Assembly: GCA_025964325.1 (NCBI GenBank)
Contig: JAOPZA010000167.1
Location: 1-64,000, forward strand
Direction of reading: 5' to 3'
Source of the DNA: Conexibacter sp.
Lineage (GTDB): Bacteria > Actinomycetota > Thermoleophilia > Solirubrobacterales > Solirubrobacteraceae
Length of the DNA: 64,000 bases
The notes under the pieces are model-generated. The model was not told where the DNA came from. It was given only the letters and a program-made list of their open reading frames with translations, and ran no database searches. Made by a program: the position numbers and the translations under genes. How positions within the stretch are numbered: the first letter of the stretch is position 1; each line of letters opens with the position of its first letter. Below, in pieces: positions 51,988 through 59,692 of the stretch.

Positions 51988-54201
51988 ATGACCCTGCGCC
52001 ACGGAAGGCCGACGCACGGACGTGACGGGCACACCGGCCGCGCGTCGATCTCGACCGCGGTCGCGGCGATGGTGCTCGTGAGCTCGGCGACGATCGTGAT
52101 GAGCGCCCGAGCGCCGGCGGCGGGTGCGGCGACCATCACCGTCACCACGAGCAGCGATGCGGTCTCGACGACCGACGGCTTCTGCTCGCTGCGCGAGGCG
52201 GTGACTGCGGCGAACTCCGATACGGCCTCGGGCCCGACGCCCGGTGAGTGCCCGCGCGGCGACCCCGGCGGCGACACGATCGTGCTCGCATCCGGCGACC
52301 CCTACACCCTGACGCCCGCCGGCGGCTCCCTCCACATCACCAGCGCCTTGACGATCAGCGGCGCGGGCGCCGCGAGCACGACGATCGACGCTGGCGGGAG
52401 AGACCGCGTGCTCGACGTCGGCGCCGCCCCCGCGGTGTCGCTCTTGGGCCTCACGATCCGCGGCGGACACGCCCCCGACGGCACGACCCTCGTGGGCGGC
52501 TCGCACCTCGCCGGCAACGGCGGCGGCATCCGCAACGTCGGCGTCCTCACGCTCACCGACGTCCGGGTGATCGGCAACCAGGCCGGCAACGGCCTGGCCG
52601 GCAGCAACGACCCGGCGATCGGCCACGCCGGCTCGATCGGTGGCGCCGGCGGCGGCATCTACAACGGCGGCACGCTGAGCCTCATCCGCACGACGGTGAC
52701 CGGCAACGACGCCGGCAGCGGGGGCACCGGCTTCTTCGTCACGAGCATCGCTCCCGGCGTCGGCGGTCGCGGCGGCGCGGGCGGCGGGGTGGCGAACGCG
52801 GCCGGTGCGAACCTGAGCATCCTCGACAGCTCGCTGGCGGGCAACCGCGCCGGGGCCGGCGGAGCCGGCGGCGATGGCGGCATGGGATCGACCTCCAACG
52901 CCGCCGCCGGCGGCGACGGCGGCGCCGGCGGTGGGCTGTGGAACGCCGGCACGCTCTCGGTCGTCCGCAGCGCGATCGCGGCGAACGCGGCGGGTCGGGG
53001 TGGGACCGGCGGCGCTGCGCCTGGCGGGATGGTCAGAACCGGCGGCCCGGGCGGCAACGGCGGCTACGGCGGTGGCGTCTTCGACATCAGCACGACGAGC
53101 CAGACGGTCGCGAACAGCACGATTGCGGGCAACGGCGCCGGCGCCGGGGGCAACGGCGGCACCGGCGGCGATCTCGCCTCCGGAGGCTACGGGGGCAGCG
53201 GCGGTGGCGGCGGTGGCGTCACCACCGCCAGTGCGATCCTGACGCTGCTCGACCTGACGGTGAGCGCGAACCAGGTCGGCGCCGGCGGCGATCCCGGCCC
53301 GGGCGCCGCCGCGGGCGGCATCGGCGGGGGCGGCGGCATCAACGCGTTCGGCGCGGCGACGGTGCGCAACACGATCGTCGCCGGCAACAGCGGCGGGAAC
53401 TGCCTCGGCGCGATCGCCGACCCCGCGCACAACCTCAGCTTTCCCGACGCCACCTGCGGGACGGTCGGGTTCATCGTCGCCGATCCCAAGCTGGGGGTCC
53501 TCCAAGACAACGGCGGCCCGACCGCGACGGCGGCCCTCGCCCCGGGCAGCGCGGCGATCGACCGGGTGCCGGCGACCGGCGCCGGCTGTCCGGCCGGCGA
53601 CCAGCGCGCCGTCCTTCGCCCGCAGGGACCCGCATGCGACATCGGAGCGTTCGAGCTCGGCCTCGCGCCCCCGGCGATCGTCGTGCCGCCGACGATCCCG
53701 AGCGCACCGGCGGATGGCGGCGGCGGGGGTCGCGGTGGTGGCGACGGCGGTGGGTCGGTCAGGGCTCCGGTCGTGAGCCGGCTGAAGATCGCTCCGCGCG
53801 CCTTCGCCGCCGCGTCGAGCGCGCCGAGCGCGGGCGCGGCCGCCGCCCGCCGCACGAGACGCGCCACGCCCGGCGCGAAGGTCAGCTACACGCTCGACAT
53901 GGCGGCGTCGGTGCGCTTCACGGTTCGTCACGCCCTCTCCGGGCGCGCGGATGGCAAGGGCAGGAGCGCTCGCTGCGTGGCGCTGACGAAGCGCAACCGC
54001 ACGGCCCGCAGATGCACGCGGACGGTGACGCTGCGCGGCTCGTTCACCGTCAGCGGCACGCGGGGAGGCAACGGCTTCCGCTTCCGCGGCCGCATCGGCG
54101 CTCACACGCTCGCTCCGGGCGCCTACACGCTGGTCGCCACGCCGAGCGCGAGCCGCACCCTCGGTCGCGCGGCCACGATCGCCTTCCGGATCGTGCGGTA
54201 G
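51988..54201 (+). CDS. Large secreted CSLREA / beta-helix protein
   Basis: A 737-residue exported protein. A long twin-Arg-free signal (about residues 1-48, ending SARAPAAGAA) is followed by the CSLREA motif in DGFCSLREAVTAANSD. Residues about 120-480 form a right-handed-helix-like region with repeated NGGGI, NAGTL, NSTIAGN and long Gly/Ala/Asn loops, closed by the choice-of-anchor phrase LQDNGGPTATAALAPGSAAID. A Pro/Gly linker leads to a C-terminal beta-sandwich (about 590-737, ARCVALTKRNRTARRCTRT... GFRFRGRIGAHTLAPGAYTL) with a cysteine pair. It is probably a surface adhesin. The glycine loops give very biased codon use. Confidence 0.85.
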   Translation: MTLRHGRPTHGRDGHTGRASISTAVAAMVLVSSATIVMSARAPAAGAATITVTTSSDAVSTTDGFCSLREAVTAANSDTASGPTPGECPRGDPGGDTIVLASGDPYTLTPAGGSLHITSALTISGAGAASTTIDAGGRDRVLDVGAAPAVSLLGLTIRGGHAPDGTTLVGGSHLAGNGGGIRNVGVLTLTDVRVIGNQAGNGLAGSNDPAIGHAGSIGGAGGGIYNGGTLSLIRTTVTGNDAGSGGTGFFVTSIAPGVGGRGGAGGGVANAAGANLSILDSSLAGNRAGAGGAGGDGGMGSTSNAAAGGDGGAGGGLWNAGTLSVVRSAIAANAAGRGGTGGAAPGGMVRTGGPGGNGGYGGGVFDISTTSQTVANSTIAGNGAGAGGNGGTGGDLASGGYGGSGGGGGGVTTASAILTLLDLTVSANQVGAGGDPGPGAAAGGIGGGGGINAFGAATVRNTIVAGNSGGNCLGAIADPAHNLSFPDATCGTVGFIVADPKLGVLQDNGGPTATAALAPGSAAIDRVPATGAGCPAGDQRAVLRPQGPACDIGAFELGLAPPAIVVPPTIPSAPADGGGGGRGGGDGGGSVRAPVVSRLKIAPRAFAAASSAPSAGAAAARRTRRATPGAKVSYTLDMAASVRFTVRHALSGRADGKGRSARCVALTKRNRTARRCTRTVTLRGSFTVSGTRGGNGFRFRGRIGAHTLAPGAYTLVATPSASRTLGRAATIAFRIVR

Positions 54202-54217
54202 CGGCCGACGCCGCGGC

Positions 54218-54610
54218 TCACGCCGGGTTCGGCGCGTAGCGGTGGTGAAGGTCGAGCGCGTTCCCCGCCGGGTCGAGGAAGATCGCCTGGTGGCAGAAGC
54301 CGCTGTCGATCATCTCGCTGATGAACTCGACGCCCTGGGCCTCCAGGTGCGTGCGCGCGGCGGCGACGTCCTCGACCTGCAGCGCGATCGGGAGGCCGTG
54401 CGGGCGGAACTCCTGGCCGAACGCGGTCGGCTCCATCACGGCGAGCGTGAGGTTGCCGGCCTGGAACTCGGCGGCCGGCATCTCGCCCCACCGCTTGACG
54501 AGCGGCAGGCCGAGCACGGTGCCGTAGAAGTGCACCGAGGCCTCGTAGTCCTTGGCCGGGACGGTGACGAAGTCGACGCCGGTGATGAGTGAGACAGAGC
54601 TGGTGGTCAT
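54218..54610 (-). CDS. Glyoxalase/bleomycin-resistance (VOC) family protein
   Basis: A 130-residue VOC protein. The two beta-alpha-beta-beta-beta halves are visible as FVTVPAKDYEASVHFYGTVLGLPLVKRWG and PIALQVEDVAAARTHLEAQGVEFISEMIDSGFCHQAIFLDPAGNALDLHHRY. The second half ends with the typical DPxGNxLxLHHRY. A metal-site Glu is plausible at the end of the first half (LAVMEPTAF). Substrate unknown. It lies between two secreted-protein genes but on its own. Confidence 0.88.
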   Translation of the reverse strand: MTTSSVSLITGVDFVTVPAKDYEASVHFYGTVLGLPLVKRWGEMPAAEFQAGNLTLAVMEPTAFGQEFRPHGLPIALQVEDVAAARTHLEAQGVEFISEMIDSGFCHQAIFLDPAGNALDLHHRYAPNPA

Positions 54611-54722
54611 CGCGAGGCTCCTCGGAGGCAGGGCAGGACGGTCATGCTGCTGAGACGGCGTGCGCGGGAGAAACTCATCGACCGCTCGCGCCAGCTTGGC
54701 ATCGCCGGAGACGCGTCACCGA

Positions 54723-55847
54723 TCAGCCGGACCCGAACGGCCCGTCGACGATGATCGGCGTCGCGCGCCGGGCGCAGCTCGCCGCCACGAGCAGGGACGC
54801 CGTCGTTCTGGGGATTCCGGCGTTGATGTTCACGGGTGGGTTCACGACGGTCACCGAGTACGAGTTCGATCTCGAGGCGACCGCGGCGGTGGTCGGGTGG
54901 GTCAGCACCGAGTTGCCGCCGATGACGTGGGAGCCGCCGAACACCGAATAGCCGCTCGGGCACTTCGCGGAGACGGTCCTGACGCTCCCCGATCTGATCC
55001 CGCCGACGGACTTGCGGGCGAGCACGACCGTGCCCCGCTGCTTCGGCGCCCGCTTCGGCTTCTTCTTGGCCGCCGCCCCGGCGTTGCGCGCCGGGAAGAC
55101 GCCCCCGTTGAAGACGAGCGGCCGCCCGTTGCGTGAGCAGACGCTCGCGACCCTCAACGTCGCCTGCGCTCTCAGCACGCCGAGCGAGGGGTTGGACGGC
55201 AGGGTGACGATCGTCGCCGAGTAGTCGTTCGTCTTCGACAGCACCGCGGACGACGCCGTGTGCGCCCACAGCGACCCGTCGATCGTATAGCCGCCGCCGA
55301 AGACCGAGTAGCTGCTCGAGCGGCATGGGGAGTCGACCTTGCGCACGTCCCCGTTGAGAACTCCGCGCTCGGTCGCGACGCTCGACGCGACGGTCCCTGC
55401 CAGGCCTCCGTTCGAGACCGATCGCGGCGCGCCGAAGGGCCCGTCGACGACGACCGGCCTCCCGCTCTCCGCGCATGAAGCCGCGACCGTGACCGAGGCA
55501 TCTGCCGCGGGCACACCGGCGAACGGGTTGACGAGCGGATTGGAGACGATCGCGCGGTAGAGGCTCTTGCTCAGGAAGGGAGCCGCTCCGGCGGCGTGGG
55601 CGAACAGCGAGCCGCCGCCGATGACGTACGAGCCGCCGAGCACGTCGTAGCCCTCGGGGCAGTGGGCGTCGGCGACGGCGACGCTGCCCGGCGAGATGCC
55701 GTCCACGTGAGCTCTGACCAGCGCGACGGTCGGCTTCCACCTCTCCGGCCGGGCCGCGGAAGCGCTCTCCGACACGACGCATGCAGCGAGGGCGGCTGCG
55801 GTCACGATCGCCGCTGCGCTCGTCGTTCCGAGACGGAACGTGCCCAT
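54723..55847 (-). CDS. Secreted three-repeat protein
   Basis: A 374-residue exported protein with a cleavable signal ending ...VSESASAA. Three repeats of about 110 residues each carry a CPxGYxVxGG-type turn (CPEGYDVLGGSYVIGG, CRSSSYSVFGGGYTIDG, CPSGYSVFGGSHVIGG), a YxxxxxNPLVNP/LPSNPSLG-type strand, and end with a Cys-containing ASCA segment followed by a VVVDGPFG-type motif. In the middle repeat CPxGY has become CRSSSY. A lysine-rich hinge (KKKPKRAPKQR) precedes the third. The cysteines would form one disulfide per repeat. No known family recognised. A TACCCT -10 box lies 6 bases before the ATG. Confidence 0.75.
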   Translation of the reverse strand: MGTFRLGTTSAAAIVTAAALAACVVSESASAARPERWKPTVALVRAHVDGISPGSVAVADAHCPEGYDVLGGSYVIGGGSLFAHAAGAAPFLSKSLYRAIVSNPLVNPFAGVPAADASVTVAASCAESGRPVVVDGPFGAPRSVSNGGLAGTVASSVATERGVLNGDVRKVDSPCRSSSYSVFGGGYTIDGSLWAHTASSAVLSKTNDYSATIVTLPSNPSLGVLRAQATLRVASVCSRNGRPLVFNGGVFPARNAGAAAKKKPKRAPKQRGTVVLARKSVGGIRSGSVRTVSAKCPSGYSVFGGSHVIGGNSVLTHPTTAAVASRSNSYSVTVVNPPVNINAGIPRTTASLLVAASCARRATPIIVDGPFGSG

Positions 55848-55853
55848 GCCGCG

Positions 55854-55859
55854 AGGGTA
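55854..55859 (-). promoter_or_regulatory. -10 element of the three-repeat protein gene (leaderless type)
   Basis: On the minus strand this reads TACCCT and ends 6 bases before the ATG at 55847. Confidence 0.4.
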
Positions 55860-55915
55860 CCGCCGCGGGAGGGCATCGGCAACGCGTGCGCCCGCCCGCG
55901 GACTCGTGTCGCTTC

Positions 55916-55942
55916 ATGATCGTCCGTGATCCTTACGATCAT
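55916..55942. promoter_or_regulatory. Inverted repeat upstream of the lactonase-like gene
   Basis: ATGATCGT (55916-55923) pairs perfectly with ACGATCAT (55935-55942) around 11 bases, in the gap between two divergent genes. A dimeric repressor site is likely. Confidence 0.5.
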
Positions 55943-55954
55943 GGACTCGTCAAC

Positions 55955-55980
55955 GGAGCGCCACGCACGTGGCACGCTCC
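55955..55980 (+). repeat. Leader hairpin of the lactonase-like gene
   Basis: GGAGCG/CGCTCC arms with inner CCACG/CGTGG and a 2-base bulge, ending 8 bases before AAGGAG. The hairpin could control access to the ribosome site. Confidence 0.4.
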
Positions 55981-56001
55981 ATCACCGAAGGAGATGATGT
56001 G

Positions 56002-56802
56002 GTGTCAACGCGGCTCTCGATCCTCGACCTCGGCCGGCTCCACCTGGACCTCGGGTGGCAGCTGGCGATGCCAGCGCCCAGCACGACGAGCACGCCGAAC
56101 CCGCCGCGAGAGCGGCTCGCGCTGCCCGTCCTCGGCGTCGTCGTCCAGACCGCCGCGCGCACGATCCTCTTCGACACCGGCTGCCACCCCGACGCGATGA
56201 AGGGTCGCTGGACGCCACGGTTGGCCGACACGTTCAGCTTCCGCGCGGAGCCCGAGCAGACGCTCGAGGCGCAGCTCGCGCTGCTCGGGCTGACCCCCGC
56301 CGCCGTCACCGACGTCGTGCTGTCCCACCTCCACATGGATCACGCCGGCAACGTCGAGGCGCTTCGCCACGCGAAGGTCTGGGTGCACCGCGGCGAGCTC
56401 GAGTTCGCGCTCGCGGAGAGCCTCACGACCCCTGACTACACGGGGCCGTACATCTCCGCCGACTGGCTGCTGCCGGACCTCGACTGGCGCTACGTCCACG
56501 GACCGGCGGTCGTCGACCGCGGCGTCGAGGTGTTCCCGCTTCGGGGGCACGCGCCGGGCGTCCTGTGCATGCAGGTGGAGCTGGCGAGCGGGACGTTCCT
56601 GTTCCCGTCGGACTCCGTCTACATGCGCGAGAGCCTCGGACCGCCGCCGTGCGCGCCGGGCGTGATCCACGACAGCGTCGGGTTCCGCGAGACGGTCGAC
56701 CGAATCACCTACCTGCGCGATCACCACGACGCGACGATCGTGTTCCCACACGACCCGGAGCAGCTCGCGACGCTGTCGACGGCGCCCCACTGGTACGTCT
56801 GA
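56002..56802 (+). CDS. Metallo-beta-lactamase fold hydrolase, N-acyl-homoserine-lactonase-like
   Basis: A 266-residue zinc hydrolase. The metal motif HLHMDHAG (HxHxDH) is complete, with a later His in FPLRGHAPGVLC, a bridging Asp in FLFPSDSVYM and a terminal His in FPHDPEQ. The layout matches AiiA/AttM-type quorum-quenching lactonases, although other lactones are possible. GTG at 56002 has AAGGAG 8 bases upstream and gives the usual length. It is divergent from the three-repeat secreted protein, with two inverted repeats between. Confidence 0.85.
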   Translation: MSTRLSILDLGRLHLDLGWQLAMPAPSTTSTPNPPRERLALPVLGVVVQTAARTILFDTGCHPDAMKGRWTPRLADTFSFRAEPEQTLEAQLALLGLTPAAVTDVVLSHLHMDHAGNVEALRHAKVWVHRGELEFALAESLTTPDYTGPYISADWLLPDLDWRYVHGPAVVDRGVEVFPLRGHAPGVLCMQVELASGTFLFPSDSVYMRESLGPPPCAPGVIHDSVGFRETVDRITYLRDHHDATIVFPHDPEQLATLSTAPHWYV

Positions 56803-56824
56803 CGCGCCGGCACCCGCCGTCCAC

Positions 56825-56854
56825 TTGACGGCCCGCGTCGGACGTGGCTAGTCT
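56825..56854 (+). promoter_or_regulatory. Promoter of the ABC-importer operon
   Basis: TTGACG (56825-56830) and TAGTCT (56849-56854) are separated by 18 bp. The -10 ends 8 bases before the GTG at 56863, so the transcript is probably leaderless. This is the clearest two-box promoter in the window. Confidence 0.6.
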
Positions 56855-56862
56855 GCGCGCCA

Positions 56863-57495
56863 GTGAGCGGGTTTGCACAAAACAGTCGTAGTCGCGCAGA
56901 GAACGCAAATCTCTCGCTCGCGACAGCATCGCAGCGCCTTGTTCCGGGCTGGCGCGAGCGCCGGCTCGGAACGGTCATCCAGCCGCTCGCGCGGCGGTTC
57001 GCCGCGCACGCCGTCCGCGCGCGGTCGCTGACCGCCCGCGAGCAGGCGCTGCTCGCAGAGGCACGGGCGGCGCTCAGCTTCGACCTGCTGGTGCCCGGGC
57101 GGCTGCCGTTCGGCAGCCGCCTCGCCGGCGTCGACCTCGTCGACTACGCGACCAGCATGGCGACGCTCGTCTTCGAGGGGCCGCGTCGCCGGCAGTTCCG
57201 ACTCACGGAGCGGCTCTCGAGCGTCACGCTCGCGGAGGAGGTCGCCGTACTCGGCCATCCCGGCCGGACCGTGGAGCTGCGGTCGCGGCGGTTCTGGGTC
57301 GTCGCCGGCAGCTGGGCCGCCGGCGAACCGGTCGACGGCTGGCATTGGCACCTGACGCGTCAGACGATCGCGTGGCAGGCGGGGCCGGTGATCTGCGAGA
57401 TCGAGCAGATCCGCCGGCTCGGCTTCCCGCTCGAGCTCGCGCTCGAGATTGCACGCGCAACCACAGTGCAGGAGAGAGGTTCGAGAGATGAGTGA
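56863..57495 (+). CDS. Protein of unknown function, first gene of the importer operon
   Basis: A 210-residue soluble protein. The N-terminal 25 residues are polar; a basic helix (WRERRLGTVIQPLARRFAAHAVRARSL) follows and then a beta-rich region (YATSMATLVFEGPRRRQFRLTERLSSVTLAEEVAVLG, DGWHWHLTRQTIAWQAGPVICEIEQ). No signal, membrane segment or DNA-binding motif is clear. It begins directly at the promoter and overlaps the first binding-protein gene by 8 bp, so it is part of the importer unit; whether it is a sensor or an enzyme is unknown. Confidence 0.7.
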   Translation: MSGFAQNSRSRAENANLSLATASQRLVPGWRERRLGTVIQPLARRFAAHAVRARSLTAREQALLAEARAALSFDLLVPGRLPFGSRLAGVDLVDYATSMATLVFEGPRRRQFRLTERLSSVTLAEEVAVLGHPGRTVELRSRRFWVVAGSWAAGEPVDGWHWHLTRQTIAWQAGPVICEIEQIRRLGFPLELALEIARATTVQERGSRDE

Positions 57496-58555
57496 AGGTC
57501 AGGAGCGGGATGGGCTCTCGCGTCGGCGCTTCCTGCGCGGCGCCGGGCTGCTGGTCGCCGGGTCGTCGACCGTCGGCCTGCTGGCGGCGTGCGGCAGCGG
57601 CGCGTCGGGCGGCAGTGGCGGTGGCGGTGGCAAGACGGTCGCGCTGCTGCTGCCGCGCTACACGCAGAAGCGGTGGCAGGTGGGCGACCAGGCCGCCTTC
57701 GAGGCCGAGGCGGCGAAGCTCGGGTTGCACGTGATCGTGCAGGTCGCCAACGACGACGAGACGCTGCAGGCGAGCCAGGCCGACAACGTCCTCACGCAGG
57801 GGATCGACGTGCTCGTGCTGGCGTCGGTCAACGCGGACACGTCGAAGACGATCGTCCAGAAGGCGAAGGCCCAGGGGGTGCCGGTCGTCTCGTACAACTT
57901 CCTCGTCTCGGGCGCCGACATCGACGTGGCGGTCGGACGCGACGACGTCGCCGTCGGACGCGACCTCGGCCGGGCCGCGCTCGCGGCGGCGCCGAAGGGC
58001 AACTACGTCCTCGTCTTCGGCGATCAGGCGACGAGCGTCGCGCGCGACAAGGCGAAGGGGCAGATGCAGGTGCTCAAGCCGGCGATCGATCGCGGCGACA
58101 TCAAGATCGTCTCCGAGCGCTTCACGAAGGACTGGGCTCCCGACCTCGCGCAGAAGCAGGTCGAGGACGCGCTGACCGTCACCCACAACCAGATCGCCGC
58201 CGTCGTCACGAGCTACGACGGCATGGCCTACGGCGCGATCCAGGCACTCGGCGCCCAGGGGCTCGCCGGCAAGGCGTTCGTCTCGGGCGAGGACGGCGAG
58301 CTCGAGGCGCTCAGAGACATCAAGCGCGGCGCGCTCACGGTGACGAGCTTCACCCCGTTCAACGAGATGGGCCGAGCCGCCGCACAGGCGGCCGCCGCGC
58401 TCGCGGCCGGCAGAACGCCGACCGCGAGCGGTCGGATCGACAACGGCAAGAAGACGGTGCCGTTCGTCGCCGTCAAGGCCTTCAACGTCTCGAAGCACAA
58501 CCTCGACCAGTTCGTCGCGGCCAACCCCTGGTGGGTCAAGCGCGGCGAGCTGTGA
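57488..58555 (+). CDS. Sugar-type ABC importer binding lipoprotein 1
   Basis: A 355-residue periplasmic-binding-protein-like lipoprotein. The signal has a twin-arginine motif (SRRRFLRGAG) and lipobox LLAACG, so it is probably exported folded by Tat and anchored. The mature domain resembles XylF: VALLLPRYTQKRWQVGDQAAFEAEA, DVLVLASVNADTSKTIV, VSYNFLVSGADID, VFGDQATSVARDKAKGQ, AVVTSYDGMAYGAIQAL. The sugar is not known. It is followed by a close paralogue. Confidence 0.9.
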   Translation: MSEGQERDGLSRRRFLRGAGLLVAGSSTVGLLAACGSGASGGSGGGGGKTVALLLPRYTQKRWQVGDQAAFEAEAAKLGLHVIVQVANDDETLQASQADNVLTQGIDVLVLASVNADTSKTIVQKAKAQGVPVVSYNFLVSGADIDVAVGRDDVAVGRDLGRAALAAAPKGNYVLVFGDQATSVARDKAKGQMQVLKPAIDRGDIKIVSERFTKDWAPDLAQKQVEDALTVTHNQIAAVVTSYDGMAYGAIQALGAQGLAGKAFVSGEDGELEALRDIKRGALTVTSFTPFNEMGRAAAQAAAALAAGRTPTASGRIDNGKKTVPFVAVKAFNVSKHNLDQFVAANPWWVKRGEL

Positions 58556-58596
58556 GGCCCTGCGCGAAGCAGGGCCGGGAGAGAAACGGAGGAAAG

Positions 58597-59673
58597 ATGG
58601 AAGCGGAGAACCACGACGAGGCGGGTGCCTCGGCGACCCAGATGTCGCGACGGCGCTTTCTGCGCGCCACCGGCTCGGTCGCGCTGCTGGCCTCGAGCAG
58701 CGGCGTGCTCGCCGCGTGCGGGAGCGCGAGCAGCCCGGGCGGCGGCGGCAAGAAGGTCGGGCTGCTGCTGCCGAGCTACACGGAGCGGCGGTGGAGAGTC
58801 GGGGATCAGGCGTTCTTCGAGTCCGAGGCGAAGAAGCTCGGGCTCACGGTCCACACGCAGGTCGCGAACGACGACGAGACCGTCCAGGCGAACCAGGCCG
58901 ACAACCTCCTGAGCGAGGGCGTCGACGTGCTCGTGATCGCATCCGTCAACGTCGACACGTCGAAGACGATCGTCCAGAAGGCGAAGGCGCAGGGCGTCGC
59001 GGTCGTCTCGTACAACTTCCTGATCGCGGACGCCGCGATCGACGCCGCCGTCGGGCGCGACGACACCAGAGTCGGCACGGATCTCGCGACCGCCGCCGTG
59101 AAGGCGGTGCCGAAGGGCAACTACGTGCTGGTGCTCGGCGATCAGGGCACGAGCGTGGCGCGCAGGAAGGCGGCGGGCAAGATGGCGGTGCTGAAGCCGC
59201 GGATCGCCGCCGGCGACATCAAGGTCGTCTCCGAGCGCTTCACGAAGGACTGGGATCCGGACCTCGCCCAGAAGCAGGTCGAGAACGCGCTCACGGCGAA
59301 TCGCAACGACGTCGCGGCGGTGCTCGCGAGCAACGACACGATGGCGTACGGCGCGATCCAGGCGCTCCGCGCGCAGGGACTCACCGGCAAGGTGTTCATC
59401 ACCGGCGAGGACGCCGAGGTCGATGCGCTGAGAGAGATCAAGCAGGGGACGCTGAGCGTCTCGAGCTTCACGCCGTTCAAACAGATGGGCATCGCGGCCG
59501 CGCGCGTCGCCGCGCAGCTGGCGGCCGGCAAGGCCGTGACCGCGCCGGGCACGATCGACAACGGCGCGAAGAAGGTGCCGTACGTGAACATCGCGGCGGA
59601 GAACGTCACGAAGGAGAACCTCGACGCCTTCGTGCGGGCGAACCCCTGGTGGGTCACGCCCGCCCAGCTGTGA
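58597..59673 (+). CDS. Sugar-type ABC importer binding lipoprotein 2
   Basis: A 358-residue paralogue of the preceding lipoprotein, with an RRRFLRATG twin-arginine signal and lipobox LAACGS. GGAGGAAAG gives a strong ribosome site. The core is closely similar, including the identical DTSKTIVQKAKAQGV, but the binding-cleft stretches near residues 55-75 and 210-240 vary. The pair may widen the sugar range of one transporter, or serve as low- and high-affinity receptors. A single ATPase and permease follow. Confidence 0.9.
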   Translation: MEAENHDEAGASATQMSRRRFLRATGSVALLASSSGVLAACGSASSPGGGGKKVGLLLPSYTERRWRVGDQAFFESEAKKLGLTVHTQVANDDETVQANQADNLLSEGVDVLVIASVNVDTSKTIVQKAKAQGVAVVSYNFLIADAAIDAAVGRDDTRVGTDLATAAVKAVPKGNYVLVLGDQGTSVARRKAAGKMAVLKPRIAAGDIKVVSERFTKDWDPDLAQKQVENALTANRNDVAAVLASNDTMAYGAIQALRAQGLTGKVFITGEDAEVDALREIKQGTLSVSSFTPFKQMGIAAARVAAQLAAGKAVTAPGTIDNGAKKVPYVNIAAENVTKENLDAFVRANPWWVTPAQL

Positions 59674-59692
59674 GCCGGGTCGGGCGTTGCCG

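Noticed and set aside
52600-53400. A simple-sequence repeat or PE-PGRS-like gene
   Set aside because: The Gly/Ala/Asn-rich stretch is within one intact frame with a signal peptide, CSLREA motif and beta-helix phrases; it lacks PE/PPE signatures.
57488-59673. Tandem binding-protein genes as a sequencing or assembly duplication
   Set aside because: The copies differ throughout, have distinct signals, ribosome sites and spacers, and both are intact.
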